DNA of 22,564 nt. It comes from Bacteroides sp. CAG:545. Its GTDB lineage: Bacteria > Bacteroidota > Bacteroidia > Bacteroidales > UBA932. The position numbers and the translations under genes are program-made. The stretch covers positions 1 to 22,564 of the forward strand of contig HF996036.1 of the NCBI GenBank assembly GCA_000432515.1, read 5' to 3'. Below are positions 7,759 through 15,769 of the stretch, in pieces. The notes below the pieces were generated by a model. That model was not told the origin of the DNA. It saw nothing but the letters and a program-made list of their open reading frames with translations, and made no database searches. The first letter of the stretch is position 1. Every line of letters starts with the position of its first letter.

Positions 7759-8727
7759 TTATTGAAGAGTTATCTGATAGAACGAATCTGTTCCAGAATA
7801 GTAGTCCCTGGATGAGAACACTCCATGCGTCCACTTGAATTCGCTGACAGTCTGGCCGTCCAGTCCGTCGATGCAGTTGCCCTTGAACGAATATGGCTTG
7901 TAAAGCTTCATCACTCCGTCAGGAAGATTTATGGCACAGACATTCTCCACGACCTTCTCGGATTTGTAAACCGGAGCGCCGCTTTCGTCTGTCATCGGGT
8001 TGCCGTTCTCGTCAGTGGCCTGGACAGGCATCTCGTAGGACAATGTCCAGATCTTGCTCTTGTAGTATCTCTCGTAATTGTTGAAATCAGGAAGAGATTC
8101 CCTGGTAGCAGTTCCGATCACCTTGCCGTTCACACAAAGGTCGAATGACTTTTTGGTCACGGCCTTTTCGCTGGCATGCACCTTGGCGATATAGCTTTCA
8201 GGTGTTTCATCGCCGGAAAGCGGTGTGAGCCGTATTCTGTTGAATGACTTCAGGCCTTTCAGGATGATCTCGTCATAGTTGTCGGAAATCGACATGACGG
8301 TGAACTCGAAATCACCGCCCCAGCCGCGATATCCGCCACCGTTCGGGCCTCCAGGGAAGGAGAAGAAATGTATGTAGTCATTGTTGGTGCAGAATTTCAG
8401 CATCGGACCAGTACCCAGTTCCACCTTGTATTCTGACTCCGTAACAGGGTCTGTCTGAGGTATGAAACCGGCTCCCTCGAACCATGCTTTCACTGTATAG
8501 TCCGGTGAGAACTGCAGGACATAAATCCATCCGCCGTAACGGAGGTCCTCATCCGGGAAATACTCCATAACCCAGGTTTCACGGGCTACCAGCGCACTGC
8601 GACAGAGCTCGATGCGGTCTTCTGTACGTTGTGCGGCCGTCTCGTCGAAGATTCTGTCGCTCTTGTAGCAGGAAGCAAAAGAGAGCAGCATCATCGCTGA
8701 CAGAATATATGTTATAATTCTTTTCAT
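7759..8727 (-). CDS. DUF4302-type lipoprotein
   Basis: A 322-residue lipoprotein with lipobox cysteine 20 (LLSFASCYKSD). After the cysteine comes the pattern typical of DUF4302: IFDETAAQR, then RSALVARETWVMEYFP and a GGW followed by a beta-rich body (LQFSPDYTVKAWF). The function of this family is unknown. DUF4302 proteins are known neighbours of SusC/SusD and the PF15890-type metallopeptidase, and the same order is seen here. It starts 13 bp after the peptidase stop and ends 8 bp before the next start, so it is co-transcribed. A surface binding or assembly role is inference only. The family name is from pattern memory, not a profile search. Confidence 0.78.
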   Translation of the reverse strand: MKRIITYILSAMMLLSFASCYKSDRIFDETAAQRTEDRIELCRSALVARETWVMEYFPDEDLRYGGWIYVLQFSPDYTVKAWFEGAGFIPQTDPVTESEYKVELGTGPMLKFCTNNDYIHFFSFPGGPNGGGYRGWGGDFEFTVMSISDNYDEIILKGLKSFNRIRLTPLSGDETPESYIAKVHASEKAVTKKSFDLCVNGKVIGTATRESLPDFNNYERYYKSKIWTLSYEMPVQATDENGNPMTDESGAPVYKSEKVVENVCAINLPDGVMKLYKPYSFKGNCIDGLDGQTVSEFKWTHGVFSSRDYYSGTDSFYQITLQ

Positions 8728-8740
8728 ATCGATTCAGGGT

Positions 8741-9628
8741 TTATTCGTCAAGTGATTCCCAATCCAGGCTGTCCAGCTGAGCGATACGGCGATGATAGAT
8801 TTCACACCATCTTTCGGAATCCACTCCGTAGGAATCCTTGAGCCATTTCTTAAGCATGTCATATTTCTTTCTCATTAGAGGGCCGCCCACAGGACCTGCC
8901 TTGGCTATCATTGCCTCTCTTTCCTCTTCCGTAAGGGAAATCAGACGTCCGCCGGTCTCTGCCACATCCTCGCTGTAGTGGGAGCGCGCATAGTTGCTGA
9001 CAAATCCTTTCTGATAAGGGTCATCGGTAAGGGAAGTGTAGCGGTCGCCCACATAGTCGCTGAGGGTAATGTCCTTGAACTCTGCTGGAGAGCCGTGGAT
9101 ACCGTCGAGAATATGGGTAAACTCGTGGAGCATAGTGCCCGCGATTCTCTCCGCATCCTTATGGTATTCGAAGAAGTTCACGCCCAGGATGTTGATCTGA
9201 AGGCCGTTCTCCGCAGATGCGAGAGCCGTGGAACCGCTGCTACTTATCTCGAAACTGCCCACGAGGAAGAGCACCTTCGGGAAATATGATTTCACGAACA
9301 ATGCAGGATCCTCGGTCTCGTCTCCGGAAGACATCATCTCCACCATGGCCTCAAGAGTCGTGAACTTGATAAGCTTGGCAATCATGATCGACTCCTTGAT
9401 GTTAGGAGGTGATACCCAGTAGTTGAAGCTGGTCTCCCTGTCCGGCATACGGTATTCGAAACGGACATTGTAAGGCTCCACATAATTTCTCTGCAGCCAT
9501 GAATCGAACTCGGTATATCTGTGGTTCTCTTCCTTGAAAATGCTCTCGGAGCTGACTTCATCCTTGGTACAGGACGACATCACCAGCACAGAGCAGGCTG
9601 CCAATATCATTGATATATACTTTTTCAT
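8741..9628 (-). CDS. Zinc-binding metallopeptidase lipoprotein (Peptidase_Mx1-like)
   Basis: A lipoprotein of about 295 residues with lipobox VMSSC. The zincin motif HEFTH (H170, E171, H174 counted from the upstream ATG at 9634) gives two zinc ligands and the catalytic base. A likely third ligand lies in SEDVAE, about 50 residues later, after the conserved FVSNYA segment. This matches the putative zinc-binding metallopeptidase family (PF15890) that accompanies SusC/SusD pairs. I place the start at 9628 rather than 9634 because a perfect Shine-Dalgarno (9636-9642) is 7 nt from this ATG and only 1 nt from the other. It probably acts at the cell surface on the protein part of a glycoconjugate or on a partner protein. 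The upstream gene SusD overlaps the Shine-Dalgarno with its stop codon. Confidence 0.87.
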   Translation of the reverse strand: MKKYISMILAACSVLVMSSCTKDEVSSESIFKEENHRYTEFDSWLQRNYVEPYNVRFEYRMPDRETSFNYWVSPPNIKESIMIAKLIKFTTLEAMVEMMSSGDETEDPALFVKSYFPKVLFLVGSFEISSSGSTALASAENGLQINILGVNFFEYHKDAERIAGTMLHEFTHILDGIHGSPAEFKDITLSDYVGDRYTSLTDDPYQKGFVSNYARSHYSEDVAETGGRLISLTEEEREAMIAKAGPVGGPLMRKKYDMLKKWLKDSYGVDSERWCEIYHRRIAQLDSLDWESLDE

Positions 9629-9635
9629 CTTCATT

Positions 9636-9642
9636 CCTCCTT
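9636..9642 (-). promoter_or_regulatory. Perfect Shine-Dalgarno before the metallopeptidase gene
   Basis: The minus strand reads AAGGAGG, overlapping the TAA stop of the SusD gene. Bacteroidetes genes rarely show a strong Shine-Dalgarno, and I saw no comparable one before the other genes of this operon. Its 7-nt spacing to ATG 9628 decides the start of the peptidase and suggests translational coupling to SusD. Confidence 0.75.
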
Positions 9643-11323
9643 AAAGATATTTGACGAAAGGATGGTCAGGGGTCTCCGCATTGTTGCGCGGGTTAGGCTC
9701 CAGACCGGTTTTTATGGACTCGGAAGGAATCTGGAATGCGCGGCGCAAGTCATTGTAAGGCAATGTGACAGTAGCCTCGAATCCTGAGGTCGTAGCGTCG
9801 TCGTATTCGGTGTCATCGAACCTGTCTATGGTGATTCCGTATCTCTTGAGGTCCATCCAGCGGAGTCCCTCCTCCAGCGAATCGATTCTCTTGCAGAACA
9901 GCAGGCACTGTGTCATATTTTCCTGAGTACCAGGCTCTACAGTGAATCCATGCGGATGAATCGGTTTCCTGGAAGTAGGCTCCTCCCTCGTATATTCCTT
10001 GATGTACAATGATGAAGAAGGGTCGCCGTAAACCTCATCGATCAGCTCGCGTGTCAGATGACGGATTCCGTTGGTTCCGACCTTGTACATTGAACAGCTC
10101 CAGGTATCCATATCTGCAGCAGCCTTGTCATATTCCTTGAGCTGGATATAGGCCTCAGCCCTGTTCAGAAGCACTTCATTGGCATCGAGGGCCACCATCG
10201 TGCTGCGGACATAACCGGTACCGGCCACCGGATCCACGACCTCCCACTGGGAAGGCCATTTCGGCCAGTACACCTTGTTGGTTATGAGGTCGGCCCAGTA
10301 GAACGGAACCATCTGGTAGATATACTGGGTATTGTCCTGCTTGCCGGTATCATAGGCACCGCCCATAGGACGCTTCGCACGGACAGTCTCCATCTTGGCG
10401 ATCCTGTTGGTGTGCGCATATCTTCCGCCGGTAGCGGACCATGCATTGAACAGACCGCCGTTTGCAGAATAGAGCGGAATGATCAGCAGGTTCACCTTGT
10501 TCGTAGGATTGATATAGTTCAATGCCCTGGTATCATAAGCCCAGGCCATCTTGCTGGTCGCAGCCCAGTCACGGAGCATTTCGGAAGGGTTAGTGCCGAG
10601 CACCACATTTGCAGCCTCAACCGCTTTCTCCCACTGGTTGCTATAGACGTAGAACCTGGTCGCAAGCGCATAGCCTGCCTTCTTGTTGAAATGATATTTC
10701 GGAACTGACCATGCCTCGTCGTTCAGAAGAGGAAGTCCTTCCTCGATATCCTTCTGGATCATCTCGTAGTCATGGGCAAGAGTACCACGGCTGTATTTCG
10801 GATTCAATGTGGTCTCCGGCTTGTCCATATAGGTAACTCCCAGATACTGAGACGCATACTGAGGATGATAAGGGAGACAGTAGATCATTGTCAGACAGAG
10901 GTGAGCGTAAGCGCGGCAGAGAAGTGCCTCACCCTTATATGGGAGCATCTCCTCAGGAGTACCCTGCTCGGCAATAGCCTGAAGAGCGGCATTCGCGGTG
11001 GCAATCATATTGTAATATGCCTGCCAGGTATTCACGTTGCTCTCGTTGTCCGCTTCCTCTATCGGTTCCCAGTTATAATTCTGTTCAATGAGTCTGGACG
11101 TATTCTTGTTTCCTTCGCTATAGAGTTCGCAGTTGTCCGACGCATACTCGAAAAATCTCACGTAAGTTCTTGAAGCATAAGCGGAAACAAGCAGTTTCTG
11201 TATCTTTTCAGTCGAATTCAGTTCAGTTCTGTTGTCCGGGAGCTTGTCCAGGAACTTGTCGCAGGAGGTCAATCCCCCGATCAGAGAAAGAACTGCCAAT
11301 GAATATGTTATAAATTTCTTCAT
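9641..11323 (-). CDS. SusD/RagB-family glycan-binding lipoprotein
   Basis: A 560-residue lipoprotein with lipobox cysteine 21 (GGLTSCDKFLDKLPDNRTEL). The start CDKFLDKLPDN is the usual SusD beginning. The N-terminal half is helical (TWQAYYNMIATANAALQAI, GEALLCRAYAHLCLT), matching the TPR-like scaffold of SusD. Near the C-terminus are NEVLLNRAEAYIQL-type and GLRWMDLKRYGI motifs that recur in the family. Length is normal. SusD proteins cap the SusC channel at the outer surface and bind the glycan before import. The gene starts 12 bp after SusC stops. Substrate specificity cannot be read from the sequence. Confidence 0.95.
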   Translation of the reverse strand: MKKFITYSLAVLSLIGGLTSCDKFLDKLPDNRTELNSTEKIQKLLVSAYASRTYVRFFEYASDNCELYSEGNKNTSRLIEQNYNWEPIEEADNESNVNTWQAYYNMIATANAALQAIAEQGTPEEMLPYKGEALLCRAYAHLCLTMIYCLPYHPQYASQYLGVTYMDKPETTLNPKYSRGTLAHDYEMIQKDIEEGLPLLNDEAWSVPKYHFNKKAGYALATRFYVYSNQWEKAVEAANVVLGTNPSEMLRDWAATSKMAWAYDTRALNYINPTNKVNLLIIPLYSANGGLFNAWSATGGRYAHTNRIAKMETVRAKRPMGGAYDTGKQDNTQYIYQMVPFYWADLITNKVYWPKWPSQWEVVDPVAGTGYVRSTMVALDANEVLLNRAEAYIQLKEYDKAAADMDTWSCSMYKVGTNGIRHLTRELIDEVYGDPSSSLYIKEYTREEPTSRKPIHPHGFTVEPGTQENMTQCLLFCKRIDSLEEGLRWMDLKRYGITIDRFDDTEYDDATTSGFEATVTLPYNDLRRAFQIPSESIKTGLEPNPRNNAETPDHPFVKYL

Positions 11324-11335
11324 ATCCGCATTGAT

Positions 11336-14300
11336 TTAAAATCCTATCTTGCAGGTCAATGTGAACTGCTTCGGCATCGGAACTGCGACACCGCCGGCAT
11401 TGAGGAACTCAGGGTCCTGTCCTTCCAGCCTCTTGTCGGCATACAGAAGACAGAGATTGGTTCCCTGTATCTTGAATGAAAGGCTCTTCAGTCTGAGCTT
11501 TTCAACTGCAGTCTTGGGAAGTTCATAACCCAATGAAACCTCCTTGAGCCTGATGAAATCGCCCTTGGCAATACGCTGGTCAGAGTAGTTGTAGGCATTG
11601 TAGGCAATGCTGAGATTGCTGATGCTGTTGTTCTGACGCTTGCTTGCGATTACAGGCACGTTGGTAATGTTCTCGTCACCCGGGTTGATGTATCTGTCCA
11701 TGAACTCTCTCGGCATGGCGGTAAGGTCCGAATAGCTGTTGGAGAAGATAGGGTCCAGCCTTACCACATTTCCGAAGGAGTAAGTCATGAAGACATTCAT
11801 CGTGAACCCCTTGAACTTGAACATGTTGCCGAAGCTTCCGGTAATGGTCGGGTCAATCGGCCCCTCATACTTGAGGTTGCTGAAATTGTTCATTTCCTGG
11901 AACTGGATGTTCGTGGAAGTGATTTCCCCGTCCTTGTTCAGGAAAGTCGGGATACCCATCTCGTCAAGCCCCATGAAACGCAGTGAGAACACGGCGCCGC
12001 GAGGCATTCCTTCCATAGAATAGCCCGAACCTGTCAGATAACTGATCATTGTCTGGTAAGTCTTGAGCTTGGTCACGGTGTTCTTCATGTGCGAGAATAT
12101 GAAGTTCGTAGTCCAGGAGAAATCCTTCTTGACGATATTCTTGGTGGTAAGCGAAAGCTCCACTCCGGAAGACTTCATGGAAGCCACGTTTCCGTATTTG
12201 TTGGAAACACCGCCAAGTCCCTGAGTGACAACACTTCCGATAAGGTCGAAGTTATTTCTCTTGTAAGTGTCGAATGACAGGAGGATGCGGTCGTCGATGA
12301 AACCGAGGTCAGCTCCCACATTGAACTCATGCTTCTTCTCGTATGTAAGCTCGGAGTTCTCGATGGAGGACTGGTAGAGCGACGGCTCCTTGATATTGGT
12401 GGCAGGACGCCACGGAGTGCTCGGATAGAACAATGCAGTAGAGTTGTTCACCCACGCCGGGCCCCTGTCCGCTGTCAATGAATATGATACACGGAAGTTC
12501 ATGCTGGACAATGCCGGTTTCAGCGCATCGAACCACTCTTCCTGATCCGCAGACCATTTGCCGGCGACATTCCATGTAGGCAGCCAGCGGGCGCTTCTCG
12601 CCCTTCCGAGTCTGTTGGAGCCCTCGTAACGGAATGTTCCGTTGATGGTGTATCTGTAATTGTATGAATATGAAGCAGTAGCGGCAAAAGCGACATTGCG
12701 CTCGTGCGTATTGTTCAGGCTGTAGTAATATGAATTCTGCTCAAGCTGTTTCTTGAACAGGTCCAGGATATAGAACGGAGTCTCACCGGCCTCATACTGA
12801 AGTCCCCATCCGTCGAAAGAGCTTGCGTGCCTGTCCAGCGAATTGACTTCCACCGCAGCGAAAGCATTGATGATATGCTTGTCGGCAATGGCGGTATTGT
12901 ATGTTCCTGACGCTCTGAAATCCACGCTGAGTGCCGAGTAGTCATTCTTTTTCAAGATACCTCCCTGAGGCAGGACCGTGTACTTGTCCCCTGTCGGATT
13001 GTCCGGGTCCTTGTACAGGTAAGGGTTCGCGTTCATGATGATCTTGGTGGCAGCAGAACGGTAAGCCTCGGCCTGGTTGGAATTGTCCCTGATATTGTGC
13101 TCAGTCATTGACAGCTGATATCTTACGGAACCGAGGGCGGACAGTTCGAGACCTTTTATCGGCTTCGCCTTGATCTCCGCCTGAAACTTCGTGTCGAGCA
13201 CAGACAAGTCAATGTAGTTGTTCTCCAGCTCGTGCTTGATATTGAACGGAGCATAATTCCTGGTGTAGAACTCGTCCGGATCCAGTGTCCTCGAAGTACG
13301 GAGGACGTAAGAATACGGGTTGATGTCGAAATCACGCTTAACCGAGCCCTCAACGAGGTTTGTGGAAGACGACAGCGAGCCAGGCGCCCTCTGCTGCCTG
13401 TATGAGGCGTTTCCGATGATGTTCAGGGTGATGTAATCCTTGAATATCTTCTGAGACGTGTTGAAAAGCGCGGTATATCTGTTCACCTTGCTCTGGACAG
13501 ACCAGCCCGGATCGACCAGCGCGCCCAGAGACGCATAGTAACTGCCTTTCTCAGAACCGGAAGTGATGCTGACAGAGTGGCTGTGCTGCACCGTCGGACG
13601 GAAAAGTTCGCTGAACCAGTCGGTGTTGCGCATCTCGGCCTTGCGGAGATATGCCTTTCTTCCAGCTTCAGTATTCTCAACCAGATATTTTCCGGTCGTG
13701 GAATCGTATGTGTTCATCAACTGGGACATCTTGCTGTAAACACCGCCCTGCGAATTATATACGCTGCTGGTGAAGTTGAGCCATCCCTTCTGGTACATTT
13801 CCTCATAGACCGACATCTGCTCCTGTGAGTTCATGATGTTGAACTCGGAATATGAAGGGACAAGACGCATGGTATATTCACCGTTGTAGTTCACGCGGGT
13901 CACGCCAGGAGTTCCTTTCTTGGTGGTCACGACAATGACACCCGCCATTGCCCTCGCTCCGTAGATGGAAGTCGCGGAACCGTCCTTGAGGATCTGGAAG
14001 GACTCGATGTCGTCAGAGTTCAAGCCTGCTATCGCGGAACTGATCAATGTCGTGGCATCTCCGGATGACAGGGAATTGGCATCCACATTGACCACATCCT
14101 CCATTATGACGCCATCGACAACCCACAGAGGCTTGGAATCTCCGAAAATGGAGGTGGCACCCCTGACTCTGATCTTAGGCGCAGTACCGAAGGTTCCGGA
14201 CACGTTCTGGACTGAGACGCCGGCTGATTTTCCTTCGAGCGAACGGCTGATTTCACCCACACCGCTGATATTTACATCCACGGCAGAAAGCTGGTCGGTC

Positions 14301-14656
14301 GCTCCTGTGAAGAGACGTTTGTCAGTGGTAGTCATACCGGTAACCACTGCCTCAGAAAGCATTTCCGTGCTTGTGGAGAGCACGAAGTCCACCTTTTCTG
14401 CAGCAGGTTTGGTGACATTGGTATAACCCAGACAGGAAGCCTCGAGCTTGGCTCCTGCAGGGACTTTCGTCAATGTATAATTACCGTCAAGGTCCGTGAC
14501 GGCGGCATTTCCTGTGCCCGCCACTGCCACCACGACACCTATGAGAGGCTCACCGGCATCGTCCTTGACTGTACCGCTGACTGTCAATGTCTGCTGCGCG
14601 AAAACTGAAAAGGCGCAGATGACCGACAGCAGCATTGATATAATCAATCTTTTCAT
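11336..14656 (-). CDS. SusC/RagA-family TonB-dependent outer-membrane transporter
   Basis: An 1106-residue outer-membrane protein. Signal peptide residues 1-20 (cleavage after AFSVFA). Residues about 24-95 are a carboxypeptidase-regulatory-like domain (VSGTVKDDAGEPLIGV, TDLDGNYTL). Residues about 110-245 are the plug, with the SusC signature IESFQILKDGSATSIYGARA at 218-237 followed by GVIVVTTKKG. The rest is the beta barrel, ending in a C-terminal phenylalanine (FTLTCKIGF), as usual for outer-membrane barrels. It imports oligosaccharides with SusD, using TonB energy. There is no N-terminal STN domain, so it does not look like a transporter that signals to an anti-sigma factor. The gene follows the BACON lipoprotein by 9 bp and is fourth in the operon, not first as in many PULs. 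Confidence 0.97.
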   Translation of the reverse strand: MKRLIISMLLSVICAFSVFAQQTLTVSGTVKDDAGEPLIGVVVAVAGTGNAAVTDLDGNYTLTKVPAGAKLEASCLGYTNVTKPAAEKVDFVLSTSTEMLSEAVVTGMTTTDKRLFTGATDQLSAVDVNISGVGEISRSLEGKSAGVSVQNVSGTFGTAPKIRVRGATSIFGDSKPLWVVDGVIMEDVVNVDANSLSSGDATTLISSAIAGLNSDDIESFQILKDGSATSIYGARAMAGVIVVTTKKGTPGVTRVNYNGEYTMRLVPSYSEFNIMNSQEQMSVYEEMYQKGWLNFTSSVYNSQGGVYSKMSQLMNTYDSTTGKYLVENTEAGRKAYLRKAEMRNTDWFSELFRPTVQHSHSVSITSGSEKGSYYASLGALVDPGWSVQSKVNRYTALFNTSQKIFKDYITLNIIGNASYRQQRAPGSLSSSTNLVEGSVKRDFDINPYSYVLRTSRTLDPDEFYTRNYAPFNIKHELENNYIDLSVLDTKFQAEIKAKPIKGLELSALGSVRYQLSMTEHNIRDNSNQAEAYRSAATKIIMNANPYLYKDPDNPTGDKYTVLPQGGILKKNDYSALSVDFRASGTYNTAIADKHIINAFAAVEVNSLDRHASSFDGWGLQYEAGETPFYILDLFKKQLEQNSYYYSLNNTHERNVAFAATASYSYNYRYTINGTFRYEGSNRLGRARSARWLPTWNVAGKWSADQEEWFDALKPALSSMNFRVSYSLTADRGPAWVNNSTALFYPSTPWRPATNIKEPSLYQSSIENSELTYEKKHEFNVGADLGFIDDRILLSFDTYKRNNFDLIGSVVTQGLGGVSNKYGNVASMKSSGVELSLTTKNIVKKDFSWTTNFIFSHMKNTVTKLKTYQTMISYLTGSGYSMEGMPRGAVFSLRFMGLDEMGIPTFLNKDGEITSTNIQFQEMNNFSNLKYEGPIDPTITGSFGNMFKFKGFTMNVFMTYSFGNVVRLDPIFSNSYSDLTAMPREFMDRYINPGDENITNVPVIASKRQNNSISNLSIAYNAYNYSDQRIAKGDFIRLKEVSLGYELPKTAVEKLRLKSLSFKIQGTNLCLLYADKRLEGQDPEFLNAGGVAVPMPKQFTLTCKIGF

Positions 14657-14665
14657 AAGCTGTTA

Positions 14666-15760
14666 CTATTCTGTATATTCCTTGGTAAGCACAAGCTGCT
14701 GATATGCTACAATACGTGTAGTGAATGCAAAGAATCTGTCACGACTCCACCAGATGTTCAACTGCTGAGGGATATCGTTGCTGTTCAGTTTGGCATTCTC
14801 GAATGAAAGAGTGACTGTGTGGTTCACATCATCGAATACAGGTTCGGCATCCCAAGCGGCACGACCCTCTGTAGAGAAGATGTAGAATCCTGACGGATTG
14901 GACGAAGTCGGTCCGTTGAAATGCACTGAGTAGTACTTGTTTGCAGCCTCATCTTTGCCGAAGCCCTGGATGCCGATTCTTACTTTACCGTCCACCAGCT
15001 GGGCTGAGAAAGGATAATTCACGAGCTCGCCTTTCTGAACCGTAACCGAGAATGACTCGTACATCTTTTCTGTCGCGAACACGAAATCGCTCTTGTCTCC
15101 GCACTCATCGGCGTTCTTTGCCACTTTCCAAGTTCCCATGAGATAATACCAGTCCGGTTTCTTAGGAAGTGTCAATGTTACATAAACAGGTTCAATGCTG
15201 TTGTCCGCAGGGGTGATGACTGCTCTGCCGGAGAACGCTCTGCGGCTCTGAGCCTTGCTTACGATGAATGTTACACCGCTGGCTGATTTCTCGAATGAGA
15301 AGACGCCATCCGGATTCTCTGGGATTTCCACGCTGAAATCAGATGTGCACTTTACAAGTGTCTGCAATTTCTGGTCGGAATCAGAGAACTCCAGGATTGA
15401 TTCACTTATGATGATTCCCTTGAACGGAGACTGTTTCACTGAAAAGCTGACGGAATTGCTGCCTTCAGCATTGATGGTAACATCCGCAGTGCGCTCTGTA
15501 TCACCAGTATATGAGAACACATTGAACAGAACAGAAGAACCGGCAACGCTTACGCGAAGCCAATCCGGAGCAGAAGATTCAGCCGTCAATTTGAGGCCGC
15601 CAGTCTCTACGACTGCCGTTCCGAATCCTCCGGCAGCGTCGAACGACGTAGCGGAAACACTCTTCAATTCAATCTCTGGGACTGAATTGTCTTTGCTGCA
15701 TGACAGACCGCAGAAAAGCGCGGCCGCAAGAGCGATGACTGATATAATTTTTCTCATCAT
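14666..15760 (-). CDS. BACON-domain lipoprotein, likely surface glycan- or mucin-binding
   Basis: A 364-residue lipoprotein with lipobox cysteine 21 (CGLSCSKDN). Residues about 35-112 fit a BACON repeat: APDWLRVSVAGSSVLF, then a TERTADVTI strand and VSFSVKQSP. Residues about 115-203 look like a second, degenerate repeat ending in EPVYVTLTLPK. From residue 208 (WYYLMGTWKVAKN) to the end is a separate beta-rich domain that I do not recognise. BACON domains are Ig-like modules of Bacteroidetes surface proteins, often treated as glycan- or mucin-binding or as spacers. The gene sits between GH89 and SusC with 9-bp gaps on both sides, a place usual for a surface glycan-binding protein. The binding role is inferred from position. 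Confidence 0.75.
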   Translation of the reverse strand: MMRKIISVIALAAALFCGLSCSKDNSVPEIELKSVSATSFDAAGGFGTAVVETGGLKLTAESSAPDWLRVSVAGSSVLFNVFSYTGDTERTADVTINAEGSNSVSFSVKQSPFKGIIISESILEFSDSDQKLQTLVKCTSDFSVEIPENPDGVFSFEKSASGVTFIVSKAQSRRAFSGRAVITPADNSIEPVYVTLTLPKKPDWYYLMGTWKVAKNADECGDKSDFVFATEKMYESFSVTVQKGELVNYPFSAQLVDGKVRIGIQGFGKDEAANKYYSVHFNGPTSSNPSGFYIFSTEGRAAWDAEPVFDDVNHTVTLSFENAKLNSNDIPQQLNIWWSRDRFFAFTTRIVAYQQLVLTKEYTE

Positions 15761-15769
15761 ATTGAATAA

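Noticed and set aside
4860..15750. Recurring similar DNA at gene starts (for example sequences encoding KYISMI or KRIITYI)
   Set aside because: These are parallel lipoprotein signal peptides with the same codon preferences; alignment does not extend past the signals, so they are not repeats or recombination sites.
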